NCBI GenBank assembly: GCA_021789565.1
Contig: JAJYJL010000205.1
Span: forward strand, 1 to 9,551
DNA from: Acidobacteriota bacterium
GTDB lineage: Bacteria > Acidobacteriota > Terriglobia > UBA7540
DNA length: 9,551 nt
Reading direction: 5' to 3'
Shown: in pieces, positions 9,126-9,551 of the stretch
Position numbering within the stretch: position 1 is the first letter of the stretch
How the letters are laid out: every line of letters begins with the position of its first letter
Program-made: the position numbers and the translations under genes
The notes under the pieces: generated by a model
Seen by the model: the letters and a program-made list of their open reading frames with translations, nothing else
Told to the model about the DNA's origin: nothing
Databases searched by the model: none

Positions 9126-9551
9126 GTGAAAGGTAAGACTCACAAACCGCGCAAGAAACGAACCCTGCGCATCAACTGCACCGATACCCCCGTGCTGACT
9201 ATCACGCGAAGTAACCGATGGCGTAATAGGATGGTTTACATTCTTACGACGCCCAAGTTGCACAAGCACAAAAGCGGTCGTCGGTCGCGAATAATTTACA
9301 TTGGAACGACGGGCAAGGGCGCGGGGCGGCCTGCGGCTTCAGCGGTGAACAAGGCCAGCCAGGCATTCGGCAAATTATACGGGGTGAAAACTATCGACGT
9401 GTATATAGCCACATGCGCCGGGCGTCCTGCAGTGAAGACCTGGAAGGAACTAGAATCGGCCCTTGTCCACACATTCTGGAACCGCTACTTCGAACTGCCT
9501 AGGTATAACAAGGTAAAGCCCAGGTTAAAAAACGAATTGTTCAAACGCCGT
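9126..9551 (+). CDS. GIY-YIG-like nuclease domain protein, 3' end outside the window
   Basis: The frame stays open for 142 codons to the window edge. An in-frame TGA at 9114-9116 and GAAAGG (9115-9120) five bases ahead fix the GTG start at 9126. The N-terminus is strongly basic (KGKTHKPRKKRTLR). A GIY-YIG-like core then follows: VYIL (37-40) in the GIY position, IIYIGTTGKG (56-65) in the YIG position, R68 as the likely conserved arginine, and KELESALVHTFW (107-118) with E110 as the probable metal-binding glutamate, followed by LPRYN with N128. This order matches small GIY-YIG nucleases found among repair, restriction and homing proteins; which one is undecidable here. It uses TTA, ATA and CTA codons that the left-hand genes largely avoid, a mild hint of transfer. 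Family confidence is moderate, coding confidence high. Confidence 0.65.
   Translation, partial: MKGKTHKPRKKRTLRINCTDTPVLTITRSNRWRNRMVYILTTPKLHKHKSGRRSRIIYIGTTGKGAGRPAASAVNKASQAFGKLYGVKTIDVYIATCAGRPAVKTWKELESALVHTFWNRYFELPRYNKVKPRLKNELFKRR

Overview
The window looks like an ordinary chromosomal segment of a fairly GC-rich bacterium. The gene set (short-form SAH hydrolase directly behind SAM synthetase, a TldD/TldE pair, a large Asp-box beta-propeller protein) would fit an Acidobacteriota-like or related soil bacterium. That placement is an inference from gene content and protein style, not from a marker gene.

Left part (1-2660): a 231-base leader, then metK (GTG start at 232) and ahcY. metK's TAA overlaps ahcY's ATG by one base, so the two are almost certainly co-transcribed and translationally coupled. 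Together they make SAM and dispose of SAH, the product of SAM-dependent methylation. A perfect 11-bp inverted repeat (2707-2742) follows ahcY.

Middle (2864-5943): tldD, with an intact HExxxH zinc motif, and its non-catalytic partner tldE/pmbA lie 72 bases apart. They encode the two subunits of the TldD/TldE peptidase. A tRNA-Glu gene (CTC anticodon, encoded CCA) follows, with its own promoter carrying a perfect TTGACA box.

Right part (5944-9551): about 390 bases without a credible gene include an AT-rich patch with a repeated TTGTTCAG motif. Next is a minus-strand gene for an 807-residue protein with twelve Asp-boxes (VPS10/sortilin, BNR or GH74-like double propeller). A 364-base divergent intergenic region contains a promoter-like signal in each direction, competing hairpins and a 15-bp tandem duplication. 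At the right edge is the 5' part of a basic protein with a GIY-YIG-like nuclease core, cut off by the window end. The stretch after the tRNA looks more accessory than the left half, but I see no integrase, transposase, att duplication, CRISPR array or defence cassette, and no clearly new multi-gene system. The most open items are the GIY-YIG-like gene with its leader and the possible enzymatic role of the Asp-box protein.
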